Origin: UMGS172 sp045587185
Lineage (GTDB): Bacteria > Bacillota > Clostridia > Oscillospirales > Acutalibacteraceae
Length of the DNA: 29,081 nucleotides
Direction: 5' to 3'
Assembly (NCBI GenBank): GCA_045587185.1
Contig: JAZNBS010000037.1
Location: forward strand, 1 to 29,081
Shown here: positions 7,101 through 15,254 of the stretch, piece by piece
Position numbering within the stretch: position 1 is the first letter of the stretch
Layout: each line of letters starts with the position of its first letter
Position numbers and translations under genes: made by a program
The notes under the pieces: model-generated
Seen by the model: the letters and a program-made list of their open reading frames with translations, nothing else
Database searches by the model: none
Told to the model about the DNA's origin: nothing

Positions 7101-9479
7101 ATGAGTTTTATACAACATACCGAAGCGCTTGAATTTGATAAAATTTTGAAAGTGCTATCTTCAAGGGCGCCGATGCAGGATGCCAAGGAAATGGCTTTGT
7201 CCTTGCGCCCTGAGACCGAGATAGAACGCGTGCGTGAACTTCTTGAGCAGACCGACGATGCCGTACGTCTGTCGTCGGGTTATGGCTCGCCGTCATTCGG
7301 CAACGCAAAAAATATTGCCAACCCCGTTGCCCGCGCCCAAAACGGCGGTGTTTTGTCAATGCGCGAACTGCTTGATATTGCCGAGGTTTTGCGCATTATC
7401 CGTTCGCTTAAAGAGTGGCGCGCGCATTGTGAAAACATTCAATCGCCGCATATTGCAAAGTATTTTGAGGCACTATTGCCCAACAAATATTTTGAGGACA
7501 AGATAACCACCTCTATCCGTTCAGAGGACGAGATGGATGATAACGCTTCACCCAAACTCAAGGACATCCGTCGCAAAATTCACTCATCCGAACTAAATAT
7601 CCGTGACCGATTGGAAAAAATGATACGCTCACAGAGTGTTTCAAAGTATTTGCAGGATGCAATCATAACCCAACGTGACGGGCGGTATGTTATCCCCGTC
7701 CGTGCCGATAGCCGAAACGAGGTACCGGGTCTTTTGCACGACACTTCTTCGTCGGGTGCAACATTGTTTGTCGAGCCTATGGCAATAGTTGAGATAAACA
7801 ATGAGATACGAGAATTGATGATAAAGGAAAGGGAAGAAATTGACCGCATTCTGGCTGAACTGTCAGGCGAAGTAGCAACCTTTGCCCAAAATATAATGCA
7901 GTCTTATGATGCCACCGTAAGTCTGTGCCTTATATTTGCCAAGTCGTCGCTCAGTTTTGAAATGCGCGCCTGTAAACCGAATCTTAATGACGAGGGCAGA
8001 ATATACCTCAAAAACGCGCGCCACCCGTTGCTTGACAAGAAAACCGTCGTACCTGTCACTATTCCGTTGGGGCAGGAGTTTGATACACTCATTATAACCG
8101 GTCCAAACACCGGCGGTAAGACCGTTTCGATAAAAACGGTAGGACTGTTGACTTTAATGGCCATGTGCGGTCTGATGTTGCCTGTTTCCGACGGCAGTGA
8201 AATTTCGGTTTTCCACAACGTGCTTGCCGATATTGGCGATGAGCAGAGTATTGAGCAATCACTGTCCACATTCTCCTCACATATGAAGAGGATAATTGAC
8301 ATTATGAACTTGGCTGATGAGCATTCATTAGTGCTTATAGATGAACTTGGAGCAGGTACCGACCCTGTTGAGGGCGCGGCTTTGGCTCAGGCGATTTTGA
8401 TGCAACTGCACAGAAAAGGCGCCAAAATTGCCGCCACCACCCACTATGCCGAACTTAAATCCTACGCGCTTGAAACGGTAGGTGTCTGCAACGCAAGTTG
8501 TGAGTTTGATGTAAAGTCTTTGAAACCAACCTACCGTCTGCACGTGGGACTTCCCGGTCGGTCAAATGCGTTTGCAATATCCGAGCGTTTAGGGTTAGAC
8601 CTTGACACTGTGCAACTGGCACAAGGACTTGTTAAGGATGAGGACGCAAGGTTTGAACGCGTTGTTGCGGCGCTTGAGACCGCAACGAGAGAGGCCGAGC
8701 GCGACCGTTCCGAGGCGCAACGTATAAAGGGTGAAATGGAGGCGCTGAAAGCAACGAGAAAGGCACAGGCCGACGAACTTCAGCGAAACCGTGAAAAAGC
8801 AATGCAAAAGGCTCGCGAACAGGCCCAGGCGTTGGTGGACAGGGCAAGAGCCGAGGCAGAAAGAATGCTTTCGGAACTTGAGGCTCTCAAGAATAACAAC
8901 GATAGCGTTGAGGAAAGAATCCGCAAAGCCCGTGCCGAGGTTAAGGGCGGAATCCGCAGGATGCAAGATGCCGCTGACCCTATTGAGAAGAACGAAAAAC
9001 TCGGCGGAAATTTTACTGCACCGCTTAAGAAGGGCGACAAGGTAATGCTCATTGACATCCGCAAGGAAGCCACAGTTATAGAGGACCAGAAGGGTGACGA
9101 GGTGTTGATTTTGGCGGGAATTGTCAAGACCAAGGTTAAGGTTACAAGCCTTGCGCCGATTGATAAGTCAAAGGGCACTGTTGCCAAAACGCGCACCGTC
9201 AAACGGCCTACGGGAATTGACACGAATATACGAACAGCACAGAGCGAAATTGACATCCGCGGTCTTACGGGTGACGAGGCCGCGCTGGAACTTGACCGAT
9301 TTATTGACAATTCGGTTATGGCAGGTTTCGGCAACGTCTGGATAATCCACGGCAAGGGAACGGGAGCGCTTAAAAAGGCAGTTCACGCATATCTTCGCAC
9401 CAATGCAAGTGTCAAAGAATTCCGCTTTGGCGTTTACGGCGAGGGTGAGGACGGAGTAACGGTCGTCACCCTTAAATAG
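7101..9479 (+). CDS. mutS2: MutS2 (ribosome-collision/recombination ATPase with Smr domain)
   Basis: The 792-residue protein has the MutS2 layout: helical core and clamp region, ABC-type ATPase with Walker A TGPNTGGKT (about 333-341) and Walker B LIDELGAGTDP (about 413-423), a long charged coiled coil (about 510-620) and a C-terminal Smr domain (IDIRGLTGDEA to HGKGTGALKKAV). In Bacillus, MutS2 splits collided ribosomes and feeds the rescue pathway; older work ties it to suppression of recombination. The start is ATG 7101 behind GAGGAG, 33 bp after recO, so it is probably in the same transcript. Confidence 0.96.
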   Translation: MSFIQHTEALEFDKILKVLSSRAPMQDAKEMALSLRPETEIERVRELLEQTDDAVRLSSGYGSPSFGNAKNIANPVARAQNGGVLSMRELLDIAEVLRIIRSLKEWRAHCENIQSPHIAKYFEALLPNKYFEDKITTSIRSEDEMDDNASPKLKDIRRKIHSSELNIRDRLEKMIRSQSVSKYLQDAIITQRDGRYVIPVRADSRNEVPGLLHDTSSSGATLFVEPMAIVEINNEIRELMIKEREEIDRILAELSGEVATFAQNIMQSYDATVSLCLIFAKSSLSFEMRACKPNLNDEGRIYLKNARHPLLDKKTVVPVTIPLGQEFDTLIITGPNTGGKTVSIKTVGLLTLMAMCGLMLPVSDGSEISVFHNVLADIGDEQSIEQSLSTFSSHMKRIIDIMNLADEHSLVLIDELGAGTDPVEGAALAQAILMQLHRKGAKIAATTHYAELKSYALETVGVCNASCEFDVKSLKPTYRLHVGLPGRSNAFAISERLGLDLDTVQLAQGLVKDEDARFERVVAALETATREAERDRSEAQRIKGEMEALKATRKAQADELQRNREKAMQKAREQAQALVDRARAEAERMLSELEALKNNNDSVEERIRKARAEVKGGIRRMQDAADPIEKNEKLGGNFTAPLKKGDKVMLIDIRKEATVIEDQKGDEVLILAGIVKTKVKVTSLAPIDKSKGTVAKTRTVKRPTGIDTNIRTAQSEIDIRGLTGDEAALELDRFIDNSVMAGFGNVWIIHGKGTGALKKAVHAYLRTNASVKEFRFGVYGEGEDGVTVVTLK

Positions 9480-9488
9480 GTGCAGTGA

Positions 9489-9517
9489 TTGACTTTTTGC
9501 GACAAAAGTAATATAAT
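9489..9517 (+). promoter_or_regulatory. strong sigma-A promoter before the ABC exporter genes
   Basis: TTGACT (9489-9494), a 17-bp spacer and TATAAT (9512-9517). Transcription should start near 9525, 58 bp of intergenic DNA after mutS2. This places the exporter and kinase genes under their own control. Confidence 0.8.
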
Positions 9518-9555
9518 CAGAACGTTATGACGAAACAATGAAAGGGGTAGAAACT

Positions 9556-10392
9556 TTGGAATCCAATAACAGGAGAACCTTTTTCGGTGATTTTAAAAAA
9601 TATCTTCCGTTGTTGCAGAACTTGGCAGGCAAGGATTTTAAGATAAAATACCGCCGAAGCGTTTTGGGTATAGCATGGAGCATACTCAACCCATTGCTCA
9701 CAATGTTGGTACTGACGGCAGTCTTTGGATTTATTTTCGGGATTGACCGTTATCCGGGCGTTTCTGATTTTGCGGTTTTTTATATCGTTGGTGCATCAAT
9801 GTGGAACTTTTTTGCCGAAGCAACCACAGGGTCGATGACCTCGGTACTGGCATCGGCATCGCTGATAAAGAAGGTCTACATTCCAAAGTATATTTTCCCC
9901 TTGGAAAAGTGTCTTTTTGCACTTATAAATTTTGCGTTTTCACTGATTGCGGTTGCGATTGTTATGGCCATCCGTTTTCAGAACATCGACCCGGGAATCA
10001 CTCTTGTGATGTTGCCGTTGCCCATCATCTATTGCCTTTTATTTGCAACGGGTATCAGCCTGTTTCTGTCGGCAGTGTGTGTCTATTTTAATGATATAAT
10101 CCACCTTTACAGCGTTATTTTGACACTGTGGATGTACCTCACAACGCTTATCTATCCTTTGAGTATGATTGAGCAGAAAATCGGCACCGATTCGGCACTC
10201 CGATTTGTTGTGTATTTCATAAAATATAACCCGATGTCAATATATCTGACCATATTCCGAGATGTTGTGATGAACAACGCATGGCCTTCGTTGGAACAGC
10301 ATTTGTGGTGTCTTGGTTACGGAATTATTGCACTGCTTATAGGAGTTTTCACCTTTAAAAAGTTGCAGAAGAACTTTATACTTAACATATAA
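9556..10392 (+). CDS. ABC-2 type permease, polysaccharide/teichoic acid export family
   Basis: This membrane protein of about 278 residues has six predicted membrane segments. The N-terminal motif (KDFKIKYRRSVLGIAWSILNPLL) is characteristic of Wzm/RfbA/TagG permeases, which move lipid-linked polysaccharides across the membrane. The frame is open from ATG 9538, but that codon would lie only about 13 bp from the predicted transcript start and lacks a Shine-Dalgarno. TTG 9556 has AAAGGGG at 8-bp spacing and is preferred. The partner ATPase follows 15 bp later. No glycosyltransferase genes are near, so the exported glycan cannot be named. Confidence 0.88.
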   Translation: MESNNRRTFFGDFKKYLPLLQNLAGKDFKIKYRRSVLGIAWSILNPLLTMLVLTAVFGFIFGIDRYPGVSDFAVFYIVGASMWNFFAEATTGSMTSVLASASLIKKVYIPKYIFPLEKCLFALINFAFSLIAVAIVMAIRFQNIDPGITLVMLPLPIIYCLLFATGISLFLSAVCVYFNDIIHLYSVILTLWMYLTTLIYPLSMIEQKIGTDSALRFVVYFIKYNPMSIYLTIFRDVVMNNAWPSLEQHLWCLGYGIIALLIGVFTFKKLQKNFILNI

Positions 10393-10407
10393 CAAGGGAG
10401 AAGCAAA

Positions 10408-11148
10408 ATGGAAAAATTGCCCGCAGTTGAAGTGCGTAACGTTTCAATGCATTTCAAAATGTCAACCGAAAAACTGCAAAATCTGAAAGAGTTCCTCCTG
10501 AAGTTTATAAAACGTGACCTTAAGTTTGAAAATTTTGTTGCGTTGAACGATGTGTCGCTAACCATTGAAAAGGGTGACGTTTTTGGCATTGTGGGTCTTA
10601 ACGGTTCGGGAAAATCCACGTTGCTTAAAATTATTTCTGGAATTCTTACCCCTACAAACGGAGAGGTCACAACCAGAGGTGTTATTGCCCCGCTCATCGA
10701 GTTGGGCGCAGGTTTTGACCTTGAACTGACTGCAAGGGAAAACATTTACCTCAACGGTTCTGTTTTGGGATTTTCAAAAAAGTATATGGACGAGCACTTT
10801 CAGGAAATTGTCGATTTCTCTGAAATGCACGATTTTCTTGATACCCCGATGAAGAACTATTCTTCGGGTATGATTGCCCGTATCGGCTTTGCTATTGCTA
10901 CAATGACGGTGCCTGATATACTTATTGTTGATGAGATACTTGCCGTTGGTGACTTCAAGTTTCAGGAAAAGTGCGAGGCAAGAATAAACGAAATGATGAA
11001 CAACGGCCACACAACGGTTATCGTTGTCAGTCATTCGATGGGGCAGATTGAACGTCTTTGCCGTCACTGCGCATGGCTTGAACACGGCAATCTCAAAATG
11101 GTGGGGGACTGTGCCGCCGTTTGCGAGGCTTATAAATCGGCTTACTAA
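10408..11148 (+). CDS. ABC transporter ATPase, Wzt/TagH-like
   Basis: The 246-residue ATPase has Walker A GLNGSGKST (about 62-70), ABC signature YSSGMIARI (about 151-159) and Walker B ILIVDEILAVGD. The long N-terminal lead (residues 15-45) and the GVIAPLIELGAGFDLELTARENIYLNG stretch are typical of polysaccharide exporter ATPases. It ends just after the nucleotide-binding domain, so it lacks the C-terminal glycan-binding domain of Wzt from some O-antigen systems. Shine-Dalgarno AAGGGAG precedes ATG 10408. It forms a two-gene transporter with the permease upstream. Confidence 0.92.
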   Translation: MEKLPAVEVRNVSMHFKMSTEKLQNLKEFLLKFIKRDLKFENFVALNDVSLTIEKGDVFGIVGLNGSGKSTLLKIISGILTPTNGEVTTRGVIAPLIELGAGFDLELTARENIYLNGSVLGFSKKYMDEHFQEIVDFSEMHDFLDTPMKNYSSGMIARIGFAIATMTVPDILIVDEILAVGDFKFQEKCEARINEMMNNGHTTVIVVSHSMGQIERLCRHCAWLEHGNLKMVGDCAAVCEAYKSAY

Positions 11149-11203
11149 TATAACTTTCAAATTTGACGAACGGTCGCTTAATGTAACCTGTGAGGTGAAA
11201 CGG

Positions 11204-12049
11204 ATGGAACGGCAGAAAAGAGTTGCCGCAATACACGATATTTCGGGCTTTGGTAAGTGTGCGCTTACCGTGGCTCTTCCTGTTATATCTGCAGCAGGTT
11301 TTGAGGTCTCGGTCATTCCCACTGCGGTCCTTTCCACCCACACGGGCGGCTTTCAGGGATACACTCACCTTGACCTTACCGATGAGATGCCCAAAATTGC
11401 CCGACATTGGGAAAATCTCGGTCTTACTTTTGACGCCGTTTACAGCGGGTATCTTGCATCCCCGAAACAGGTCGATATTGTGTGCAATTTTATTGATACT
11501 TTCTGCAAAAACGGCTGTTTTTCTGTTGTTGACCCTGCGATGGCCGACAATGGGAAGATGTATGCGCTCTTGGATATGAAGTTTGCCAAAGCAATGAAGC
11601 GACTTTGCCAGAAGGCCGATATAATTGTCCCCAATATGACCGAGGCGGCGTTTTTGCTTGAGCGTGAATATGTCCATGGGCCTTATACCAAGGGATATAT
11701 TGAGGGTTTGGTTTTTGAACTTTCAGAAATGGGCCCCGAAAAAATTGTCCTCACAGGTGTCAGTTTTGATGACGGCACCCTTGGAGCTGCAAGTTTCGAC
11801 AAAAGGGAACAAGAAATCAAGTATCATTTCCGCGAACGTGTTGAGGGAATGTTCCACGGAACGGGAGATGTTTTTGCAAGTGCTTTGACGGCGGCATTGC
11901 TTAAAGGCAAATCACTGCACCAAGCCACTTCCATCGCGGTTGATTTTACCGTTGACAGTATTGGACGTACCGCCAACGGCGGTACCGACCACCGTTACGG
12001 AGTTGATTTTGAGCGAGGACTCGGAAAGTTGATACAAATGCTTGATTGA
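11204..12049 (+). CDS. pdxK: pyridoxamine/pyridoxal kinase (ribokinase superfamily)
   Basis: The 281-residue protein is a ribokinase-fold kinase. It begins AAIHDISGFGKCALT and has the substrate-loop STHTGGF, an NMTEAAFL block and the catalytic HGTGD motif at residues 218-222. This combination is typical of PdxY/PdxK-type pyridoxal kinases that phosphorylate B6 vitamers for PLP salvage; a related hydroxymethylpyrimidine kinase is less likely. The frame is open from 11024, but ATG 11204 has GAGGTG 6 bp before it and lies after the ABC ATPase stop. A terminator follows at once. Confidence 0.88.
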   Translation: MERQKRVAAIHDISGFGKCALTVALPVISAAGFEVSVIPTAVLSTHTGGFQGYTHLDLTDEMPKIARHWENLGLTFDAVYSGYLASPKQVDIVCNFIDTFCKNGCFSVVDPAMADNGKMYALLDMKFAKAMKRLCQKADIIVPNMTEAAFLLEREYVHGPYTKGYIEGLVFELSEMGPEKIVLTGVSFDDGTLGAASFDKREQEIKYHFRERVEGMFHGTGDVFASALTAALLKGKSLHQATSIAVDFTVDSIGRTANGGTDHRYGVDFERGLGKLIQMLD

Positions 12050-12063
12050 TACATAAAAATGCC

Positions 12064-12099
12064 AAAAACAATGAGACAGTTACGGCTCATTGTTTTTTT
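12064..12099 (+). terminator. intrinsic terminator after the pyridoxamine kinase gene
   Basis: Stem AACAATGAG (12067-12075) / CTCATTGTT (12086-12094), loop of 10, followed by T residues to 12099. An A-run on the other side would allow weak action on the opposite strand. It insulates the hydrogenase operon from upstream transcription. Confidence 0.85.
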
Positions 12100-12154
12100 A
12101 TTTTGCCATGATTTAGTGCAAAATGTTAAAAAAACACAAACTACGAGCCTCAAA

Positions 12155-12172
12155 TTGTTAAAAAAATAACAA
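12155..12172 (+). promoter_or_regulatory. Rex-like operator 1
   Basis: Perfect inverted repeat TTGTTA-N6-TAACAA, 18 bp, about 35 bp upstream of the -35 region. It closely matches the clostridial Rex consensus (TTGTTAA-N4-TTAACAA). Rex is the NADH/NAD+-sensing repressor of fermentation and hydrogenase genes, so a site before a hydrogenase operon makes sense. The call rests on motif and context; no rex gene is in the window. Confidence 0.7.
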
Positions 12173-12207
12173 TTTCGCTTTTTCACAGAAAATTTGACAC
12201 AAAATTG

Positions 12208-12236
12208 TAGACTTTTTACACGGAGTATGTTATACT
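12208..12236 (+). promoter_or_regulatory. promoter of the hydrogenase operon
   Basis: -10 TATACT (12231-12236) with TAGACT (12208-12213) 17 bp upstream as a weak -35. A better -35-like TTGACA at 12194-12199 is too far away to pair with it. Start expected near 12243, giving a leader of about 80 nt. The -10 lies inside Rex-like operator 2. Confidence 0.6.
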
Positions 12237-12244
12237 TTTAACAA
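12227..12244 (+). promoter_or_regulatory. Rex-like operator 2, overlapping the -10
   Basis: ATGTTA-N6-TAACAA, one base away from the perfect palindrome of operator 1 and of the same 18-bp size. It covers the -10 hexamer and the predicted start point, the position from which a repressor would block RNA polymerase. Confidence 0.65.
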
Positions 12245-12249
12245 GTTAT

Positions 12250-12291
12250 GCAAAGTGAGTCAGTCTGCGACCTTGCGACTGCTCAATTTGC
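12250..12291 (+). other. stem-loop in the hydrogenase mRNA leader
   Basis: The arms at 12250-12264 and 12278-12291 are complementary except for small bulges (GCAAA..GAG.CAGT against ACTG.CTC..TTTGC); the apical part also contains CGC/GCG. No T-run follows, so it is not a terminator. It could stabilise the 5' end of a highly expressed mRNA or bind a regulator. Confidence 0.5.
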
Positions 12292-12325
12292 CGTAATTGC
12301 ATTTTAATTTCAGGAGGAAAAGCTT

Positions 12326-12823
12326 ATGAAGAAACATGCCAGCTCAATACCTTTTAACGGTACTCCCGAGCAGGAAGCCCAGCTGAAGGCTGTCATTGAA
12401 GCAAAGAAGAACATTCCCGGCTCCTTGATGTCCATCATGCAGGACGCACAGGGAATCTACGGCTATCTGCCGCTTGAGGTTCAGACTATGATCGCTGAAG
12501 GTGTCGGCGTATCCGTTGAGGATGTGTACGGTATCGCAACTTTCTACGCACAGTTTGCTCTCTCCCCCAAGGGTAAGTACAACATCTCGGTATGCCTTGG
12601 TACCGCTTGCTATGTTAAGGGCGCTCAGGATCTTATCGACCGTTTGACTGAGGTTCTCGGAATCCAGCCTGGCGAGTGCACTGCTGACGGAAAGTTCTCT
12701 TTGGAGGCCTGCCGTTGTATCGGCGCTTGCGGACTTGCGCCCGTTCTCACTGTCAACGAAGATGTTTACGGCCGTCTTGTCAAGGCTGACATTGATGGCA
12801 TTCTTGCCAAATACGCCGACTAA
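12326..12823 (+). CDS. hndA: [2Fe-2S] subunit of bifurcating [FeFe] hydrogenase (NuoE/HndA/HydC-like)
   Basis: The 165-residue protein has a helical N-terminal part and a thioredoxin-like ferredoxin fold. Likely [2Fe-2S] ligands are C90 and C95 (CLGTAC) and C131 and C135 (CIGAC), as in NuoE. It passes electrons between NAD(P)H and the flavin subunit encoded downstream (16942-18765). Strong Shine-Dalgarno AGGAGG precedes ATG 12326. Codon use (CGT, GGT, CTT/CTC) resembles the ribosomal protein genes here, indicating high expression. It is the first gene of the ten-gene operon and is separated from its partner subunits by six regulatory genes. Confidence 0.93.
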   Translation: MKKHASSIPFNGTPEQEAQLKAVIEAKKNIPGSLMSIMQDAQGIYGYLPLEVQTMIAEGVGVSVEDVYGIATFYAQFALSPKGKYNISVCLGTACYVKGAQDLIDRLTEVLGIQPGECTADGKFSLEACRCIGACGLAPVLTVNEDVYGRLVKADIDGILAKYAD

Positions 12824-12849
12824 GTTTAGAAATTAAGGATCATACAAGT

Positions 12850-13203
12850 ATGAAAATCAGTGCGATTAAAGAACTGCTTAAAGCAGAGGTTATCTGCGGC
12901 GAGGAAGACCTTGAAAAAGAGGTGTATTCCGCTTGCGGAAGCGATATGATGAGTGACGTTCTGGCTTACGTCAAGGATCAGGGAGTTTTGCTCACGGGTC
13001 TTGTGAATTCACAGGTCATCAGAACCGCCGAAATGATGGACATGGTCTGCATAGTGTTCGTCCGCAACAAGCGACCCACCGATGAGATGGTTGAACTTGC
13101 ACGGGAAATGGGCATTGTGATGATGTGTTCACCTAAGCGTATGTATGAGGCTTGCGGTAAGCTTTATATGAACGGTCTCAACGGAAACGGAGTACAGCCA
13201 TGA
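12850..13203 (+). CDS. DRTGG-domain protein 1
   Basis: The 117-residue protein is read as a single DRTGG-type domain (VLLTGLVNSQVIRTAEMMDMVCIVFVRN...), the fold found beside CBS domains and in phosphotransacetylase- and HPr-kinase-related proteins. Such small proteins recur in HydABC-type hydrogenase clusters and are presumed regulatory. The domain probably binds a small ligand, but none is known. It ends by ATGA overlap with the ATPase gene behind it, so the two are likely made together. A second, different copy lies at 14925-15254. Confidence 0.78.
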   Translation: MKISAIKELLKAEVICGEEDLEKEVYSACGSDMMSDVLAYVKDQGVLLTGLVNSQVIRTAEMMDMVCIVFVRNKRPTDEMVELAREMGIVMMCSPKRMYEACGKLYMNGLNGNGVQP

Positions 13204-13622
13204 GCGAACCTTTGAAATTTAGGTTTGAGGTTCAGGGCGGTAACTTTACCTCGGCCGGTCAGGCATCGGTTATGGTCAAGAAAAACCTGCGTCAGTTGGG
13301 GTTGTGTCCCGAAATAATCCGCAGAGTTTCAATCGCAATGTATGAGGGCGAGATCAATATGGTAATACACGCCGGCGGCGGTGTTGCCGAGGTTTTGGTC
13401 CACGAGGATAGAATTGAGATAATTCTTGACGATAAGGGTCCGGGAATCCCCAATGTTGAACTCGCAATGAAGGAAGGCTTTTCCACAGCGCCCGATAACA
13501 TAAGGTCATTGGGCTTTGGCGCAGGTATGGGTCTTCCCAATATGAAACGGTACACCGACAGTATGAATATCGAAACCCAACTTGGAAAGGGCACCAAAAT
13601 TACAATGGTTGTCAATTTCTGA
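13200..13622 (+). CDS. anti-sigma-factor-like ATPase (SpoIIAB/RsbW-type GHKL domain)
   Basis: The 140-residue protein is a stand-alone HATPase_c domain. It has an N-box (YEGEINMVIHA), G1 box DDKGPGIP and G2 region FGAGMGLPNMKRY. SpoIIAB/RsbW proteins bind sigma factors and phosphorylate anti-sigma antagonists on serine; this size and lack of a phospho-acceptor domain fit that class better than a histidine kinase. No sigma factor or antagonist gene is adjacent. It overlaps the DRTGG gene upstream by 4 bp (ATGA). Confidence 0.85.
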   Translation: MSEPLKFRFEVQGGNFTSAGQASVMVKKNLRQLGLCPEIIRRVSIAMYEGEINMVIHAGGGVAEVLVHEDRIEIILDDKGPGIPNVELAMKEGFSTAPDNIRSLGFGAGMGLPNMKRYTDSMNIETQLGKGTKITMVVNF

Positions 13623-13644
13623 CGGTTTCAAAAAAAGGAACGCT

Positions 13645-14913
13645 ATGAATACATATTTACATTCAGTCTCTCTTGACAAACAGAAATGCACCGGCTGCAC
13701 GACCTGTTTAAGGCATTGTCCGACCGAGGCTATAAGGGTCAAGGACGGATGTGCTGTCATCAATCCGGACAGATGTATAGACTGCGGCGAGTGTATCAGG
13801 GTTTGTCCCCATAAGGCAAAGCGCGCCGAATGTAATAAGTTTTCCGATATGGAAAAATTCAAATGGCGTATTGCCTTGCCGGCCCCCACGCTTTACGGTC
13901 AGTTTGAGGAGCTCGATGATATAGACTACTGCTTGCAGGGTCTACTTGATATGGGCTTTGACGAGGTGTATGAGGTTTCTCAGGCCGCCGAAATTGTTTC
14001 GGAGTACACTCGGCTCTTACTAAAGACCGAAGGCATCAAAAAACCGGTTATCAGTTCGGCCTGTCCCGTTATTGCACGGCTTATCGCTTTAAGATTTCCT
14101 TATTTAAAGGATAATCTTTTGCCACTGCTTCCCCCGATGGAGATTGCGGCGAAAAAAGCGGTTGAACGGGCAATGAAAGAACATCCCGAACTAAAGCGCG
14201 AGGATATAGGAGTTTGCTTCATATCCCCGTGTCCCGCCAAAGCAAGTTATGTTAAAAACGGCTTTGGAGATTATAAAAGCAATGTTGATTTGGTGGTATC
14301 CATCAGCGATGTTTATTTCCAACTCATAAATTCGATGAGACGTGAGATAACTCCGGTGCCGTTCTCCCGTTCGGGTGTTATCGGTATCAGCTGGGCAACC
14401 TCGGGAGGGGAGGCCACCGCCATATTCAACGACAAATATCTTGCGGCAGACGGAATTGAAAACGTCATCAAGATGTTGGATCAAATCGAAAACGGTATGA
14501 TTCCTCAACTTGAGTTTATTGAACTCAACGCCTGTACCGGCGGATGCGTCGGCGGGGTTATGACGGTTGAAAACCCGTTCATTGCCAAAGCGAGATTGCA
14601 AACGTTACGCCGTTATTTGCCTGTTTCGCAGAACTTCCTTGATGAGGATGAACGGTATGTACCCACTGATTGTTTCTTTGGGGAAGTACCCGCCTATAAG
14701 CCGATTTCCAGACTTAGCAATAATATCGGTGAGTCGATGAGAATGATGGCCGATATCCAGCGGCTTCGTGATGAGTTGCCTGGAACCGACTGCGGTTCCT
14801 GCGGAGCGCCCACCTGCCGAGCATTTGCCGAGGATGTTGTGAAAGGTCAGGCTGAAGTTGAGGCTTGCGTTATAAGAAAGGCAAGATTAAATTGCTCAGA
14901 CAAAAAAGAATAG
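13645..14913 (+). CDS. sensory-type [FeFe]-hydrogenase-like protein with altered H-cluster pocket
   Basis: The 422-residue protein has two [4Fe-4S] ferredoxin motifs (C15/18/21/25 and C44/47/50/54), an H-cluster domain, and a C-terminal [4Fe-4S] motif (C383, C386, C391, with C408). The four H-cluster ligands appear as C140, C196, C297 and C301. Residues needed for fast catalysis in CpI are replaced: A139 for the proton-shuttle Cys, S194 for the Met of MPC, and N295 for the Met of L3; the GGGQP tail is missing. This pattern is known from putative sensory hydrogenases (HydS class). No PAS domain is present. The start is ATG 13645 with AAAGGAA; the longer open frame from 13582 is not supported. 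Confidence 0.88.
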   Translation: MNTYLHSVSLDKQKCTGCTTCLRHCPTEAIRVKDGCAVINPDRCIDCGECIRVCPHKAKRAECNKFSDMEKFKWRIALPAPTLYGQFEELDDIDYCLQGLLDMGFDEVYEVSQAAEIVSEYTRLLLKTEGIKKPVISSACPVIARLIALRFPYLKDNLLPLLPPMEIAAKKAVERAMKEHPELKREDIGVCFISPCPAKASYVKNGFGDYKSNVDLVVSISDVYFQLINSMRREITPVPFSRSGVIGISWATSGGEATAIFNDKYLAADGIENVIKMLDQIENGMIPQLEFIELNACTGGCVGGVMTVENPFIAKARLQTLRRYLPVSQNFLDEDERYVPTDCFFGEVPAYKPISRLSNNIGESMRMMADIQRLRDELPGTDCGSCGAPTCRAFAEDVVKGQAEVEACVIRKARLNCSDKKE

Positions 14914-14924
14914 GAAGTGACAGT

Positions 14925-15254
14925 ATGACGGTTAATGAGCTTTTGAACAAAATGGAACTTACCGTAATAACCTTGCCCCAAGGTGACCGTGAGATAAACG
15001 GTGCCTACTGCTGTGACCTTTTAAGTTGGGTTATGGGCAGAGCCAAGGCAGATGATGTATGGATAACCATTATGTCAAACTCAAATATCGTTGCCGTTGC
15101 ATCCCTTGCCGATGTTGCTACGGTATTGCTTGCCGAGGGCGTTGTGCTTGATGAGAATGTTAAGCAGATTGCCGAAGCCAAGGGTATCAATGTGCTTTCG
15201 TCGGACAAACCTACTTACGAGCTCGCCACAGAGCTGTCCTCATTTTTAAAATGA
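14925..15254 (+). CDS. DRTGG-domain protein 2
   Basis: This 109-residue protein is a second small DRTGG-like domain, diverged from the first. Seen are MTVNELLNKMELTVITLP at the start, IAVASLADVATVLLAEGV-type helices and INVLSSDKPTYELA at the end. It starts at ATG 14925 behind AGGAAG, 11 bp after the hydrogenase-like gene, and ends by ATGA overlap with the PHP gene. It pairs with the PHP/ATPase genes downstream as the first copy pairs with its own ATPase. The ligand is unknown. Confidence 0.72.
   Translation: MTVNELLNKMELTVITLPQGDREINGAYCCDLLSWVMGRAKADDVWITIMSNSNIVAVASLADVATVLLAEGVVLDENVKQIAEAKGINVLSSDKPTYELATELSSFLK

Noticed and set aside
11149..11203. Riboswitch or separate promoter before the pyridoxamine kinase gene
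   Set aside because: Only 55 bp are available and neither a promoter nor a stable structure is visible.
12194..12199. TTGACA as the -35 of the hydrogenase promoter
   Set aside because: No -10-like hexamer lies 16-18 bp downstream; TATACT is 31 bp away.
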